A program made the translations under genes and the position numbers. From Chamaesiphon sp. (GTDB taxonomy: Bacteria; Cyanobacteriota; Cyanobacteriia; Cyanobacteriales; Chamaesiphonaceae): a stretch of 5,356 bases of DNA. The notes beneath the pieces are model-generated. The model searched no databases and had not been told where the DNA came from. It saw only the letters and a list, made by a program, of their open reading frames with translations. Below are positions 4,688-5,356 of this stretch, piece after piece (position 1 is the first letter of the stretch; the number at the start of each line of letters is the position of its first letter). The DNA lies in NCBI GenBank assembly GCA_026786125.1, contig JAJAYU010000093.1:1-5356 (forward strand), given 5' to 3'.

Positions 4688-5356
4688 ATTTGAAGAAGTG
4701 AGTCCAGCAAATACAGATGCTGCATTTTTGGATGCTTCGATCGAGTCTTTGGTTGTTCCGCTCGGACTACCAATCTATGATGGCTATGATGGCTTAGATT
4801 ATTTACAGTTAACTTTTTTGACGTTGCCATCTGGAGAAACTGTTACATTAGCGTCCTATCTCAACTCGCCACAGCCTGGAACCTCGATACATGTGGATTA
4901 TGCGATGCAGAATATCCCTCAAATTGTTTTTGAGAGTTGTCAGCAGCTACAGGTATCTAGAGAAGAAGCAATATGGTTTCATCCTGATTGGCACGAGGAG
5001 ATCGATCGACTATATGCAGAACATGGGAATATTGAGAAACGACCAGAATTGTCACAGTTAGAAGAATTACCACAGCAGAATCAGTACGAACCAATTGATT
5101 GTTTCAATCATGCACTAAAGATTTATACGAGAGAATATGTTCCAGCCACCTATTGGGCTATGCTGCAACATAATCTTGGTTTGGCTTATCAAAACCGTAT
5201 TCAAGGTGATCGTAAGGATAATTTAGAAAGATCAATCAAATGCTTTCAAAAGTCTATAGAAATTTACACCCAGAATGAGTTTTTAGAAAATTGGAAGATA
5301 AATCAGGCTGATTTGAGAGATTCTCTGAGATCAATCAAATTATTGCAGAAGAGCCG
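4656..5356 (+). CDS. TPR-containing protein with uncharacterised N-terminal domain (3' partial)
   Basis: The frame is open from ATG 4656 to the window edge: 233 complete codons plus two bases. Residues about 27-120 form a region I do not recognise (SLVVPLGLPIYDGYDGLDYL, LPSGETVTLASYL, IPQIVFESCQQLQVSREEAIWFHPDW); it has no membrane segment and looks cytoplasmic. Residues about 145-230 contain two tetratricopeptide-like repeats: YEPIDCFNHALKIYTREYVP..YWAMLQHNLGLAYQNRIQGDR, then ERSIKCFQKSIEIYTQNEF..NWKINQADLRDSL. This style (ALxIYTRE, NLGxAYxxRIxGDRxxNLExAI) is typical of cyanobacterial TPR arrays, which are often joined to CHAT protease domains. Here only two repeats are visible, and the second diverges after NQADLRDSL in a way that suggests a C-terminal cap, so the protein may end just beyond the window. 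It overlaps the preceding gene by 32 nt. Such repeats usually bind protein partners; the upstream gene's product is an obvious candidate, by context only. Confidence 0.75.
   Translation, partial: MNEPATIQRIRFEEVSPANTDAAFLDASIESLVVPLGLPIYDGYDGLDYLQLTFLTLPSGETVTLASYLNSPQPGTSIHVDYAMQNIPQIVFESCQQLQVSREEAIWFHPDWHEEIDRLYAEHGNIEKRPELSQLEELPQQNQYEPIDCFNHALKIYTREYVPATYWAMLQHNLGLAYQNRIQGDRKDNLERSIKCFQKSIEIYTQNEFLENWKINQADLRDSLRSIKLLQKS

Overview
The window looks like cyanobacterial chromosome. The evidence is a Ppx/GppA protein with the cyanobacterial-style C-terminal half, a secreted TPM-domain protein of the Psb32/TLP18.3 type, a TPR repeat style that is common in cyanobacteria, and heavy use of CGATCG, the core of the HIP1 octamer (about 14 copies by eye outside the transposon). 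The genus cannot be told from this sequence. All genes read on the + strand.

Layout. (1) Positions 1-1521 are the right-hand part of an IS200/IS605-superfamily element. It carries a tnpB gene whose 5' end lies outside the window, with an intact RuvC triad and zinc finger, followed by a right end with a subterminal hairpin, a GAAT guide tetranucleotide and a terminal TCAA. This arrangement matches IS608. The tnpB 3' end plus the right end should also encode the guide (omega) RNA, with its guide starting at 1522. No tnpA is visible. (2) The element ends 36 bp before the ATG of ppx (1558-3183), a Ppx/GppA-family exopolyphosphatase. (3) A 168-bp intergenic region holds a near-consensus HLR1 (RpaB-binding) site overlapping a weak promoter. 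(4) Gene 3352-4149 encodes an exported, membrane-anchored TPM-domain protein of the Psb32/TLP18.3 kind and ends at a very strong hairpin terminator (4166-4201). (5) A TATGAT-type promoter then precedes two overlapping genes of unknown function: a 144-codon ORF (4253-4687) and a TPR-containing protein (4656 to the window edge) that starts inside the first gene with its own Shine-Dalgarno sequence.

How the parts relate. The transposon is probably a late arrival upstream of ppx: it has no CGATCG by eye and has separated ppx from whatever promoter lay upstream. The Psb32-like gene appears to be its own transcription unit, possibly under high-light control. The last two genes look like one translationally coupled unit. 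I saw no complete, clearly undescribed system. The best leads are the HLR1 site before the Psb32-like gene, the competing RNA/DNA folds at the tnpB right end, and the uncharacterised overlapping pair at the 3' end.
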